From assembly GCA_026182355.1 (NCBI GenBank), contig JAPFBL010000255.1, forward strand, positions 310,001 through 374,000: a DNA stretch of 64,000 nucleotides. Reading direction: 5' to 3'. This DNA comes from Hermatobates lingyangjiaoensis (Eukaryota; Arthropoda; Insecta; Hemiptera; Hermatobatidae). Below, piece by piece: positions 20,650 through 33,356 of the stretch. The notes below the pieces were generated by a model. It saw nothing but the letters and a program-made list of their open reading frames with translations. It did not search any database and was not told the DNA's origin. Positions within the stretch are counted from its first letter, which is position 1. Every line of letters begins with the position of its first letter. Both the position numbers and the translations under genes were made by a program.

Positions 20650-21095
20650 AAGTATATATTCAACTTTCAGCTGTACTGTTTCATGTATTATACACTATCA
20701 AAGTATAAAACCTGATTAAATGATGTCATATTACAAAAATATATATCCTTTTTTCAGGTGTACTGTCTCATGTTTATACACTATCGAGGTATAAAACATG
20801 TTTAAATGATATCAAATTACAAAAATATACATGTTTTTTTCAGGTATACTGTTTCATGTTTATACACTATCGAGGTATAAAACACGTTCAAATGATGTCA
20901 TATTACAAAAATATATATCCTTTTTTTATGTGTACTGTCTCATGTTTATACACTATCGAGGTATAAAACATGTTTAAATGATGTCTTATTACAAAAGTAT
21001 ATATCCTTTTTAGGTATACTGTCTCATGTAGCATAAACAGTCAAGGTATAAAACGTGTTTATATTATGTTGTATATATATTTATTTCAAGTGTAC
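20650..21095. repeat. Minisatellite, about 86-bp unit, five copies
   Basis: The phrase GGTGTACTGTCTCATGTTTA recurs, with changes, beginning near 20668, 20755, 20841, 20927 and 21011. Spacing is 84-87 bp. Units share ACACTATCGAGGTATAAAAC and AAATGATGTCATATTACAAA. Confidence 0.88.
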
Positions 21096-21369
21096 TTCCT
21101 CATCTGGAAGTATGTATGTAAACGGTTTCGCATGTTTGAGCGGTCTTCATTTTAGATATATTTAGTTTATACAGTACAACTGTTCGGCCGCATGTATGGT
21201 GGTGGGTGGGGTACACTGTAGTTCGTCTCTGTGTGGTGTATCACGGGTGATGCCAAATGAACTACATGTTTACATCTAAAATCATGCCACGGTCAAGGCA
21301 AATATGGAACGGTCCTTTTCAGAGCCACAACAACAATAACGACAATGCCCTAATCGGCGAAAAATTATA

Positions 21370-21525
21370 ATATTAATTTGGAATGTAGGCGGAATGAACA
21401 GCGCCAAGTTCAGTAGGCCGAAGAATGTTTTGACTAACAAGAATATTGATATATTCATTATATTAAAATCTGAGGCCTCTACACAATTAACTCAATTCTA
21501 CCAACATTACAACTACTCGATGTAA
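21370..21525 (+). pseudogene. LINE endonuclease (APE-type) N-terminal relic
   Basis: The frame reads ILIWNVGGMNSAKFSRPKNV, then LTNKNIDIFIILKSEASTQL, ending at a stop at 21523. The I-x-WN-x-G/N-G start, a Lys/Leu run and NIDIF-II-x-x-E are the opening motifs of the AP-like endonuclease of non-LTR retrotransposons (NIDI...IQET in active elements, here NIDI...ILKSE). In such elements this domain nicks target DNA. Only the first 51 codons are visible and the rest has decayed. The minisatellite directly upstream could be the 5' untranslated repeat of the same element, but that is inference. Confidence 0.55.
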
Positions 21526-21785
21526 ACTATCATGAGAAGCAGATTAGTCCTCTAGAATGGTTTTAGAATTAACAAAGATATACTTTGGCAATTTAAAATA
21601 TTACATGATATGGACTAATCGACGAGATGGAAGCAGTACAAGCAGACTGCTGGGTTAGTAATAATCCTTGCCCTATTATAATAAGTAATATAAGTATAAA
21701 TACCATTATATTACAGCGCCTCAGCTTGCCTCCCAGAGTTCTATTTGAGTATTTCTAATGTAGAACTTACTGCGATCTATTTCTA

Positions 21786-21936
21786 GGAGCCACGTTAGCT
21801 GAGTGGTTAAGGTACTCGCCTCTGACTGGTAGGCCCACTCTGACTCTCGATTTATTCGCCTGGGAGGTGAATAAATCTGAGCACTTCGTCCCTTGGAGAG
21901 GGCGTTAAACGTTCCCAAGCCTGTACGATGTCATGT
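21786..21936 (+). mobile_element. tRNA-derived SINE, partial copy
   Basis: The head has a box-A-like TTAGCTGAGTGGTTAAGG. It is followed by GACTCTCGATTTATTCGCC and GGGAGGTGAATAAATCTGAG, a 9-10-bp hairpin shared by all copies of this SINE. Ends around GCCTGTACGATGTCATG. The internal box B is poorly kept here. Confidence 0.75.
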
Positions 21937-22050
21937 AGAGTAGAACCTCGTAGTACGACTGCCTCCTTGTACGAACAATTCACTTTACGATTTGTTGTCC
22001 CTTACGACGAGTAAAAATACGTAGTACGAGTTTTTACGAGGTCTTAGGAC
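21937..22050. other. Possible DNA-transposon end
   Basis: AGTAGAACCTCGTAGTACGA resembles the terminal repeats of pogo/Tigger-type elements (CAGTxxAACCTCGxxxxACGA pattern). The complementary phrase TCGTACTACG also occurs nearby. Only one end is visible and no transposase. Confidence 0.3.
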
Positions 22051-22180
22051 CCAACTCAGTTGGGTTTTTGACTCTGACGAAGACCACTTGTTACGGTTGA
22101 AAGATCTTCGTCTTGTTTTCCCATTTCTTATTGTGGTTTGATCATTGATTGTTATTTCACGAGTTTATGTGAAATCTTTA
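22051..22180 (+). mobile_element. Family D fragment, single plus-strand copy
   Basis: Begins with the hairpin CCCAACTCAGTTGGG, then the hammerhead-like motif, then the common family-D body to GTGAAATCTTTATATA and a (TA)n tract. This is the only family-D copy here that is not a head-to-head pair. Confidence 0.75.
22070..22112 (+). ncRNA. Hammerhead-like motif, family D (single copy)
   Basis: GACU, CUGACGA (22074-22080), extra A, stem II GACC/GGUU with the innermost pair lost, GAAA (22099-22102), AGAUCU, then UCGUC, so stem I has one change against AGUC. Core intact. Confidence 0.55.
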
Positions 22181-22199
22181 TATATATATATATATATTG

Positions 22200-23999
22200 A
22201 TTTTCTACGTTGAATATCAATGAAGTATGTAAATATTAAATTCTCAAAATGAAATATTTAGAAAATTTAACAAGTCTCTAAATGAAAATAATTTATTACA
22301 TAATTTTGGTTTTTGTATTTTTAAGGGCATTAAAAATTATAAATATTTCTATTTTTATTATTTTTGGTATTTACTTTTGTGATGTGTGACATTCCAAGAA
22401 AATTGTTTCGATTTTGCAAAAAATTTTGACTCGCCGAACTCAAAAGTTACTCCATCACTGGTCTATATAATATGCACTTGCACAGGTAGACATAACACTG
22501 ATCATTCGCTGGTGAAGGTTTCAATTGTACTCGCCAAGGGTACACTAACTCTTACCATTGATGTGATTCGGGAGATGTGAAAACAGAATGTTCACAATAA
22601 AGGATGGTTCAACAGACGCTGGCTTATTATAATGTAACATTTACAAAGAGTTCTGATATTATTTGCGAGTTATTATTATTCGGACAATATTTTTTTCATC
22701 AGAAGAACTTTCAAAATTTGCAAATAATTAATTCAATATTGTTACTTAATTTCCTTAATAGCATACTAAGAAATTTCTGATTTACCTTCTGATAGGTAGC
22801 CTTCCTAGGTGCTTGACAAAGACATTCAGCAAAATAGAAAGAAAGGAGGGAATAGATTAAAGAGAAAGACAAGACTACGCGAGACTTGTACTGACTAAAG
22901 GCTGTTTGGACAGAGACCGCCCAAAGCGATATTCTAGCCACAAAGGGAGATATACTAAAATTGATTTTTTCCCGAGGAGGAGGTCCGCGGGCGGCGTCCA
23001 GTCGTGACACAATAGACACGAACCCGATACCACTCTCACATGCCTCCTCCTCTTTCACCAATTCTAATATCCACCTAGGAATTTTAACAATTTGCCTAGC
23101 AACAATTATAACCTCTACTATAACTTTGTTAAAACTTATTGAAAAAGCATATGATATAAATACTTGAACATTCTCTATTACAAACAGATTAATCAAAACT
23201 ATATCTGCGAACTGAAGAAAAGCATATATGAAGATATTCATATCAGGTTCAAAAGAATATTTTGTCTACCAACCCTCATTATTCAATATACATGGACACG
23301 AACTTAACTTTTATTTTATTTTTTTTAATTATTACAACAATGTAAAATGGAAGTGAATAAGTGAAATTGATAAAAAAGATATAGATGGCATATGAAATAA
23401 GAAATAAATAACTGATTACAATTCTTAGTATTGAAATAACTTATGAAATCATTATGAAAAAAATACAGACCAGTAATTATGAAGTGGATCAAATATTATA
23501 AAGCAGATAACTTTAAATAAATAAAAAAAAAAGGTTTACTCTAAGAAGTATGTTAGATATAGCCTCAGGATAGTCTTTGGGATCATTCAATTTTGAGAGT
23601 ACCTGGTATAAAGGATTACAGATATTATAATCAAGGGGCTAGAATTACGACAAGCAAGTTTATTGAATAATTTGTAAGGGTATACACATAATACATGAAC
23701 TGTTGGGGTCATGATTCATACAATCATTATTCAATTACAATATTTATTAGTAAATTATTACTGCATTGCTTCACTAGCTCTAATCAACTTATGACAGAAT
23801 CTGTTATAGGCTTTACCTTTATATATGATTGTACGAATTATTGATTATTAATTATTATTGTAAATAAAATGTAAATTTCATTATTGTAAATAAATATTGT
23901 AAAAATAATTGCCATACCATTAACATCAAATTAAGAGGAATTGACGATATAAAAGATAAAGTCCAGATTTAAAGTAGAACATACATCATGAAATTCGAA
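22200..23999. other. Unannotated intron stretch
   Basis: Mostly AT-rich. A somewhat GC-richer part at 22790-23080 supports a 176-codon open frame on the minus strand (23241-22711) with hydrophobic stretches but no motif I recognise. I do not call it a gene. Nothing else is recognisable. Confidence 0.4.
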
Positions 24000-25212
24000 A
24001 AAATCTGGAGTGGCCTACACTCTACTTTACTATAAGTAACTTAATGTCAAATTTCTTGAGTATATAAAACATAACGTCTCATTTAAGCATAACATAAATA
24101 TCTAAATGGGATATAATTATTAGCCTTTCATTCCTGAGGTAGTACAGATAGTGATTGAAGGACATATCAATTTATAAGCTTATTTTTGTACATCACAAAT
24201 AATTTATTATTTGCAAATAATTTCATTAGTATAACTACAGCAGTAATAACATTTTTGAAAATCCAAAATGAACATTTCTTGAAACGAAATATTATCCTAC
24301 AAGTGAACATTGGTATTGTTCAAATAGTTAGTAGATTTCTTACATCGTTTACTTGACATCCTTCTACATTGAATATTAAAGTAAAATTTTCAAATTTAAA
24401 ACAGGAAAATACTCTTTTTTTCTCTGAAAAACATCTTAAACAGCGAAGAAAATGTTGTTTTAAGGTGATTTGTTAATTAAAGATGTACGATAATTACATT
24501 TATTAATCTCTAAATGAAAGATTTCAATTTTGAATTATCTTTTACATTTTTGGTTTTTAACAGAATTATTATACTGGGAATTTTATGGCTTCTTAGTATT
24601 TCATAAGATCATTTTCCTTCCCCTTGTCAAGTAACATATATACGAATTTTTTCACAGAGAGTGTTATTATTTTCCTGCACAATATTATTCCTCTTACATC
24701 TCATATAAGTCAATAAACATTTTAAATTGTTCCTTTATAAATATCAATTTTATCTCAGTGGATTCGCTCAAAAAATTTCTAAGTCAATGTAAACAATGTA
24801 AAAAAATATAAAAAAATTGACAAGTATAGCAGGTGATCTCTTACTCTAGGATAAACAAACAGTTTTTATAGCGTTATTGCTCTTTCCCGTAATTCAAACT
24901 TCATGATTTTTTTTTTATGAATTGCTAATTTTTTGTTCCATTTTTGGTAAAATTTTCATTATTTTTTAATATCATAATAGGCTTATTTTTAAAATAAGTA
25001 AAATATCAACTTGATCCATCAAAGATTCTGGACCGTAGCGTGGTAACAAGCAATGCTAACACACTCACCCACCCACCCACCCACCCACACACACACAGAC
25101 ATCATCGGAAAAACCTCATAAAACGACTTCTGGGACCTCAAAACATGTAATTCCGTCAAAATCTCGAGATCGAATTTTTTCACGATCACTATACTTTACT
25201 TATAGTAAAGTA
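24000..25212 (+). repeat. Unclassified interspersed repeat, copy 2
   Basis: Starts TCTGGAGTGGCCTACACTCT and ends ACTATACTTTACTTATAGTA with AAGTAAA. Collinear with 12168-13690 but lacking about 370 bp. The terminal ACTTTACTTATAGTAAAGT is palindromic. Shorter ends of the same family are seen at about 55647-55690 (start type) and at 56130-56175 and 61105-61140 (end type). Confidence 0.7.
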
Positions 25213-25637
25213 AAAAGAATGAAAATTGATATTAAAGAATCTTAGAATAGTAAATATAATCCGAAACTAAAGGCTCTACATTAAGGGTTAAATAGTAATT
25301 ACGAGTATAAATGCTTGATGCCACATATTTTAAATAGAGATTCACTGGGATATGTATCATTGTTTCTAGTTGTAAACTAAAATCATTGTTTCTAGTTTTA
25401 AACTAAAATTACAGATGTATTGACATTGAAACTTAACTGAAAATAAAGAATCTAAAGTAAGCATGTATGATGATAGAGAAAATGGTAATTATATTTACAA
25501 TTTATGATTATAATTTAAATAAAATATGACATAAATAAAGTACATAATATTATACATTAAAGTCAAGTTCGACTAATATTAAAATTCATCCGGAATGAGA
25601 TTCTCAATTTATCAACGATTTATCTTTTTTGGTATTT

Positions 25638-27031
25638 ATCAAAGCAATACAAAAATGTTGATGGAACAAGGTGTTAGTGCGTACCACGCAAGACTAGTAC
25701 GATCTACTAATAGTACGATCAAGTTTAACTAGCTTTTACTAATTCAAAAAAGTATAGTCATTTGCAAAATTTGTTTGGTGATATTAGATAGAATGTAGTA
25801 TAAAATAAAGTGAATAAAATATTCTAAAAAGCAGGATACATCTGTGACATCACTATTACTGTGTCTGTAAAGTGATTTTGAATAAGAACTTTTTTTAAAT
25901 ATCCTTTTCAAGAAAGACCTTCTAGAAGCTGGCAAAATAGGACAGTGATGAAAAATAACTACATATATATATATTGTATACACAATAATTAAAAAGCAAA
26001 ATGAATTAGTTAAAGAAAGAAATAAAGTCCAATAACGTCATTATTTTGATGTAAACCAAAGTTTGGGAGCAGAAGACGGAGCCTAACCCGGAGTTGTGGG
26101 AGTCGGGAAAATTTGCATACTTGAAGACTGAACCGGTTTCACTGAAAATACGCCCCCATCTTCGGCTCCGTAATTAGCAATGTTTTGGTGAAGAACTGTT
26201 TATTAAACTTGATAAGAAGTTATTGAAACCATATATTAATTTTTTTAGCCATCGAAAGACAACTTTTACGAGGTCACAAGCTGAAACTGACACCAAACAT
26301 AATAAATATTTGTATCAGAACTGTGATTTCTTACTTGTCCCAAAAAAGTGATTTAAACTACTCATTTAATGGACATGATACGAAATCTAAACCCTGATAT
26401 CAATTAAAAGGATAATATTCTCAAACAATTCACTATCACACTTCCTAGCGAAGAGATTACTGATACGGTATACCTGTCTTCGATTTTTCATTAAAACTGT
26501 TTAGAAGTAATTCTATAATTATTTAACTTTTACCCTATAAAATTAAATATTTTAATTTTATTCTTCTTGATTCTGCAATAAATATAAGGGCAAATTCGAG
26601 TAATTTTAGAAGCAATACGATAATACCTGTTAGATTATTTGATTGGTATGTTTATTGACTGAATAAGAGTAAAAATAAACTAACTTCCAACAACAAGTAC
26701 ATTTCATTTATATTTGATAATAAAAAATAAATGGTAATAATTTGTTAATAAAAATGTGAATGCTTAAGAGAAAATACATTAAGAGAAATCAATGTAATTG
26801 GGTTTACATCGATTTCTAAGGCATAGTAATAGTGATGTTTAGAGATGTATCTTTCTTTTTAGAATACATTATTCTCTTATCTAATATAATCAAAAAATTT
26901 TGCAAATGACTATACTTTTTTGAATTAGTAAAAGCTAGTTAAACTTGATCGTACTATTAGTAGATCGTACTAGTTTTGCTTGGTACGCTCGAACACCCCG
27001 TACTACTAACATTTTTGCATTGTTTTGCTTA
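25638..27031. mobile_element. 1.4-kb fold-back element with terminal inverted repeats over 200 bp
   Basis: 25638-25862 and 26820-27031 are inverted copies. They are over 85 per cent identical by eye and perfect over the stretch from CTAGTACGATCTACTAATAG to CATTTGCAAAATTT. The middle is AT-rich except for a GC-rich piece at 26050-26175. No transposase is seen, so it looks like a non-autonomous DNA transposon or fold-back element. I could not identify a target-site duplication. Confidence 0.75.
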
Positions 27032-28442
27032 ATGATAATGGTTTACACTCGTAGTGATAATAAAAAATCAGTAATTGATTAAAAGTATAATTTTTCCTTG
27101 AAATAATCAAAACCTCCATTAAATTATGCGTAAAAAGAGGTGACAAACAAACAACATAAAAATAATTTGTGCTTTGTATTACTAAACTTAATATGTTAAG
27201 TATGAATTAGGTTAAATTGCCTAGGGTGGCGACCAGTCTAATACATTATGTTTCGTTCACCGCTGCTGATAAAACTAGGTGACGTCAGAGAAGGTGCTCT
27301 GAACTAGAAGTGGGAAAAATATATTGGACATGGTGAAGGGGTCTAAAGACATTGATTAGGCCGAAGCCCGGGGGAGAAATACAGCAAGCGAGGCGGTGGA
27401 GTGGGCATGGGTGAAAATTATAACGGTCTGCCAGGACAATGGGTGAGGAATCGGAGAGTGCCGTGCCATTCTGCAGCCTACCTGTGTCTGCCAACCAGGG
27501 CCTCCTTCAACACTTGTTTACATACACCACTCGTCAGAGCGTGCCCAGCCAGTGTATGTTACCGGCTAAAGCAGTGCCTCAAAGAGGACTAGCCACCACT
27601 CAACCTCTGTCATCTATATAAACTCAACTCCTAAATAAAAATAGCAGTTTCAATAATTTGTCTCTAATAATTTATTCATGTTTGTTATAAAACTACTTGA
27701 ATACAGGAAATTCTTCACTAGGAAAAAATCATACAAAATATTAAATGGAAATTAACAATTAATGCCTGTTTACTGCTCTAACATAAATTAAGAAACCACA
27801 GTTATTATTAATTGCAGAGATAGTATTTCGCTAAAATACCTTGAATATTGAAGCATTATATTAAACCGGTAGTTTGATAATAATAACATTTACTAACTGG
27901 ATTAACCAGATCTATATTTTTAATGTCTCCAGAAGAAGAGTTTAAAAGTGCTTGCAATGTTTATGCAACTTTGATTGGCAAAAAATAAAACTTGAACTAT
28001 GTCAACCAGTCACTCGATAGAAATGTAATAACGTGTAAAAATTAATTTAAGTTTCAAAATACTCTACAAAAACTGAATAATATACCTATTGTTTATATTA
28101 CCTTTAACAATGTCAGTGTTTCATTAATGATTTGTAATTTCATGGAGCTGACTAGTATAGTTTTCAATAAAAATATTCCCTTTAATATATTATTTAATGA
28201 TGAGTCAGCAATACAGAGTTCGCCATTATATCAGCCTTTTTGGCTGGCCACGAAGATATCGTGTTTTTGAAGGAGGTTTTCTTAACAGTAACTTTTACCG
28301 AATAGTTAAAAGCATTATTATAACTTTTTTACAATCAAATTCAAATCATACTTCCCTAGAATTCATAATGACATTCATAATTTCAACTTCACTAGATTGG
28401 AATAAATAGATTTTCTGGGAATAATATATATTCTATTATTAC
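27032..28442. other. Intron stretch with a GC-richer segment
   Basis: 27230-27600 is clearly GC-richer than its surroundings (AGGCCGAAGCCCGGGGGAGA, for example) and carries short overlapping open frames on both strands. It has no recognisable protein, RNA or repeat structure. The rest is AT-rich. Confidence 0.4.
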
Positions 28443-28560
28443 CTATAGAACATGAAGGGTGTCCAAGGGCCGTCTTCCCTCGATTGCTTGTAGATGGCAA
28501 AACTGTCGGGTCGAGGTGAGTGGAACCAAATCTTGACGTAGGTAATGTCATAGGCCTTTT
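28443..28560 (-). CDS. LanB2: Laminin gamma exon: middle of the laminin N-terminal domain
   Basis: This exon encodes two leading bases, 38 codons and two trailing bases. The peptide reads [20 protein letters not shown] and then [18 protein letters not shown]. This is the DITYV...FxSxRPxSFAIYK...DGPWxPxxxY block that is strongly conserved in LN domains. The acceptor is TTTCAG at 28561-28566 and the donor is GTAATA from 28442. The trailing AG joins T of the next exon to give Ser, making the expected FYSGSC junction. The exon lies between introns of about 34.4 kb (upstream) and 18.2 kb (downstream). No long frame covers the exon in its true reading; it was found from conservation and splice phase. 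Confidence 0.95.
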
Positions 28561-31500
28561 CTGAAACATGGAGGCACTGCCATCAGAATATGTTGGAAAC
28601 AAGTAGATTGATATACCGTAGGGTGGAGACATAAAACATCAGTATAAACATAACCCAAACATTAAGTATTTAGATCTGAGAACATCTTAGATCGTCGAAT
28701 ATCAAACAGGAACAGAAAAACATGTTGAGTAATAGTAATCTACTGATTACCAAAAAGGATATAACTGAACTGCCACGTAAGGCATTCAGTTTTAATGCAT
28801 ATTTTGTTAAAATTTTAGTGTTATTTTGTTCAAAACTTTGTAAATTCAGTGGTTAAAAGACAGCACTTTTGAAAAATAAAACCAAAAAAATAGAAATCAT
28901 CAAGCAATCAAGGTTTGTATTTTAATAAAACGTTAACTTTTAACTTTTTAGATAAAATAATAATTACCTAAATGTATAGTTTACTACTGGCAGCATTACA
29001 TGTATTTTATAGGCATCAAGAGAAGATATTTGTTCGCTGAATGTTTATCCTGAAGTAGGGAAGAACAGGTAGTGACGAGAGAGGATTCTGTGAGATTGTG
29101 TGCGGGCACGTGGACCTAGGAAGGAAGGCTTTTGTTAGTGGACTGACAGGTCCGAGGTGGGCTATTCAAACGTCTCTCCAGTTAACTTGCGTGTCTTATC
29201 ATTAATCAGAACACTCCTCCTTCTCTTTATGTCCACCTTCTGAAGGAAAATAACGTTTTCTCCTCACTTCTAACTGTATGTAGAAGAAATGAGCTATCAA
29301 ATGAGTTGTTTCCCTGTACTTGCATCAGGAATTCTTCTTTTACTCTTATTCTCAGTCCCCTAATAAGTTTTATTGGACCACCAAGACCATATAACTACAT
29401 TGTTTATGTGCAAATAATGTTCTTCCCCTTAATTTAGTTGACACCGTGGGTGTGTCAAGATTTCTTCTCAGTAAAAACCAGTACTATCAAATACCAGTCG
29501 AGCCTTATGTTCCTTATGAAGGTATCATCAACTTTCTTTAAGAACATAAGAATATCTTATTATAATATAAATATTCTAAGGTATGATTTCATAAGAATAT
29601 ACCATCAAAAGATCAAACAGAAGGTGAACCAAGCGCTGTATTTCCTTCTTTATATACAAATTCTACTACATTACAACAGTATAAAAACTATGTAACAGTG
29701 AAGATATCTTCTTACTACATCTTGCATATTTATAATGATCAGTGAACAGTAAATATTATGAAAAACTTTATAAGACCAAAATTATGCAAGAAATATTGTA
29801 TGATATGTTTCTTACTAGAAATGCATTTGTTTAGATTTTAGATGGATAAAATTCTTTTGATTTATTTAGCATCATTTCATCGTAACAAAAAGTGACATAA
29901 ATTCAACTTCTTACTCTTACATACTATTCATAAACATATTTATAGTATTCTATCAGTTTATTTTTTCATTTTGTTTATGTAAAAAGCGTCAAAATAATAT
30001 AATTATTTCTTTTCATAAGATTTATATATTATTTGTAACAACATGTTATAAATAACTACTTTTCACAAGTATTTAAGGTTAATTTTTAGTATAATTATAG
30101 ATTAAACTAAAATTTTTTTCAAACAAGAGCAAAAGTATTTCTTTTTCTAGTAACGATGTGAATCCGACCATTATTAGTACACGTTTATCGATTTCTAGAA
30201 TTCGTTGTTTATTCAAAGATTTAAACAATTAATTGTAATTCGATATGATTTCTGGATATGTAGTGCGGAGTTTTAAGGCAAAGTAATTGAGGTCACCAAC
30301 GCTATTGCTGTTAAATTAATGTACCCTCAACCTTTGAATAATATCCACTGTTTATTTAAATAATGAAATACATAGAAAATGAATCTTTTAACTTTGCTAA
30401 ATTACTTGTAGTTGCTTTTAGTTGTGCACTAGTTGGCGTTATTTTCTTCTTTAAGTTTAGTATTATTTGTGTGTTCAAGTATGGTGGAAATATAAAGAGT
30501 TGTCTAATAAAGTAGTGTGTTTTAATACAAGCACCTTGCACTTGAATGAGTGAAAGTTGTTAAATAAACGAGTGGAAAAAATGACGATGCGAAAAAGGCG
30601 TAGTTCCTTTAAGAAACTCAAGTGGATGGTGTTGGTGCGGGATGTGGATTGAATACGGTGACCCTCTTTGGGCACGAGCCACAACCATTGTGCCTTTCAA
30701 TTGAAAGGATGAAATAGCGATACTATTTTAGAGTGGCATTGTGGTTGGCAGGAGGGGACGGTGCGCGGGCAGCGCGCCTCCGTCCATTCAGCACAGCCTC
30801 CCACGTTACCAGCAGAATGTCCACCAGTGGTCCATTAATCCCTCTCAATCGCCTCCCACCTAACCTGCTCCTGCTTCAACTTTTATCAACTTCCTCTTCC
30901 ACTTTGCAAATCCACCTTCATAATCTAATTTATCTTTCATATCTCCCGCTCTAAATTAACTTGTATTCACAAAACTGTCATTTGGAATATCCTTCTTTGA
31001 ATAAGTCATTCTTTCATTTCCATTTTTGATTGTGTCTACTTAAGTCAAAGGTTAGATGAACTTCAAATAGGTGCCCATAAATATGGCTTTAAATATAAAC
31101 TACTTACTTTTGTACAGTCCTTACTAATACAGTCCTTATGAAAACTTAAAAGTTATAATTTTTTAAATATTTCGAAGAATTCTAAGGGAGAAAAAATCTT
31201 GACTCTTCCATGCAAGACTTTATCAAAAGAAAATATCAGTTATACTCAGAAATATAAAAATTGTTTGTGAACACGAAACTTTGACACTGTCTAACAGATT
31301 GTATTGATGGATGTGCAACTCAGTATTTTTTTAAGAATTTATGTATACAGAAATAAGTATTATTGCATGAATTTTAGCAAAAACTATTTTTTTTCTCGCT
31401 AAAATAGTAACGCAAAATTTTAAACTTTTTCTTATTTCATCTACATATTCAATTGGTCTCGGCCGTTAGAGATACAATATAACCTTAAAACGGTGGAACT

Positions 31501-32990
31501 CAGAATAATGCATACTTCTTCTATTTGTCGTATTTGTTGACATGGACTTATAAAGAATTCTCTGACTTAAATAATATAGATATATTAAATTTCAAACTAC
31601 CTTTTAAAAAATGTATGGTTCTATTAAAGAGTTATGTTAAAATTATAATATTGAAATATTAGAAACTATTAAACAAAATATGCTATGTGGGTGTAAATTT
31701 CAGTTTACACGTATATTTGCATGAGTTCATTACACTCGTACATTACGTTCAATACTGGTACTACATTCTACATTACGTAATCAGGATAAGTATTAAGTTC
31801 AGTTACAATAAAATAGTTATATTTTATATAATAAACTTTATACGGTATATCAAGTTATATTTTAATGAAATTGTGATATAATATAATAATGATATAATAT
31901 AAACTATAATATAATGTATTATAATATGATATAATATAATAATGATCTATCATCACTATAATATATATTATCTTATATTATATGTTATCCTATAATCCTA
32001 TATATTATATCTTTGGACCAATACAAGTAGAGGATTTTTGGTTAACATAAATGTGGATAAATTGTACATTTGAATAGTATGTATTGTACTGATCATGAAG
32101 AGAAATGTTTTCGATCTAATAACATTTAACAGGCATCAGTTCATGGTGAGGTATATTGCCTTACTTACTTTTTCGTAATATTGAAACATGCAAAATAGGA
32201 CTGTATCAATCTCAATGTCGAAACGAGTATTAATATCTGCTTTTATACTTGTTTCAGAAACTTTGATAATACCATATTCTTAAATTTAATATTAATATGA
32301 ATTTACAGCACAGAAACTTCAGTAGTTTCAAATACTGGGAACTATATATTACACTTAAAAAGAGCACAATTTATTGTCTACAAGAACTGTCAAGAACAAT
32401 CAGCTGTGTTATAAGAATCATTAGACACTTTCCTAACAGTTGGCAAAATAATACAGTCACATTAAAATAAGGAAGTCAATAATTTAAGTTGAGTTCAATA
32501 ATTTAAGTATAGAGTTTTATTTCCTACAGAATTTCAATCACAAAAAAAATTAATTGTTATATTAATTAAATCAATTAATTAAATGTTGGCTAAGAATTTG
32601 ATAATATGAGTGTGTTTACTATTGAATGTAGTTGAAAAAGTGTAGTTTAGTGCGGCTTACTCCAGATTTGTTTAAAACCAATGGCAAACAAATTTGACTA
32701 GATGAAGTAATCAAAGAAATACTGGTGAAATAATATTAAAAAAAGAAAAAAAGCAATAAATATATGAGTACAAGTAGTTGCAAATGCACTTGAAAATCAT
32801 TTTATTAAATTCACTAATTCAAATCTTAGAAATTACTAATAATCTGTAGAAATAAACAATTAAAAACCCATGTATTTTATTATTATTGATTTTTTTGAGA
32901 CACTTAGGTTTGATATATGCTCCGAAATAATTAAAAATATGATTCATGTGGAATAAATTATATATATAAGAAGGTATTGTTTTCTTGGCC
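28561..32990. other. Start of the 34-kb laminin intron, no defined element
   Basis: GC-richer islands at about 29040-29200 and 30730-30950 (the latter ending in C/T-rich sequence such as CCTAACCTGCTCCTGCTTCA), otherwise AT-rich. A TATAATATAA-type low-complexity block lies at 31865-32000. No gene recognised. Confidence 0.4.
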
Positions 32991-33061
32991 ACAATTTACT
33001 AATAAAAACTTTTTCTTCCTCTTGGAGTTTAGTCAGGGTTAAAATACGGAATCACCTTTTC

Positions 33062-33099
33062 GCCAACGTTTCGTCTTTATTTTAAGACATCTTCATGGC
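33062..33099 (-). ncRNA. Hammerhead-like motif, family G (minus copy)
   Basis: Stem I GCC/GGC, core AUGAAGA (first base A instead of C), extra U, stem II GUCUU/AAGAC with loop AAAAUA, GAAA, palindrome ACGU, U. Confidence 0.5.
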
Positions 33100-33318
33100 T
33101 ATAAACTAACAAAAAATAATGGAAATTTGTCATATCTACTTTACAGTCATCATGACAAATTCAAAAAACTTACTTACTCAAGGCTAGTCTTGATATACAG
33201 GATAGCTTGTATCAAGTTAGAACTCAAGGCTAGCCTTGAGTAAGTAAGTTTTTTGAATTTGTTATGATGACTGTAAAGTAGATATGACAAATGTCAATTG
33301 TTTTTTGGTTAATTTATA

Positions 33319-33356
33319 GCCATGAGGATGTCTTAAAATAAAGACGAAACGTTGGC
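33319..33356 (+). ncRNA. Hammerhead-like motif, family G (plus copy)
   Basis: As the minus copy, with the variable position G (AUGAGGA). Only the leading C of CUGANGA is missing. Confidence 0.5.

Noticed and set aside
20650..21095. CRISPR-like array (five regular repeats)
   Set aside because: Units are contiguous 86-bp tandem repeats without unique spacers, in a eukaryotic intron.
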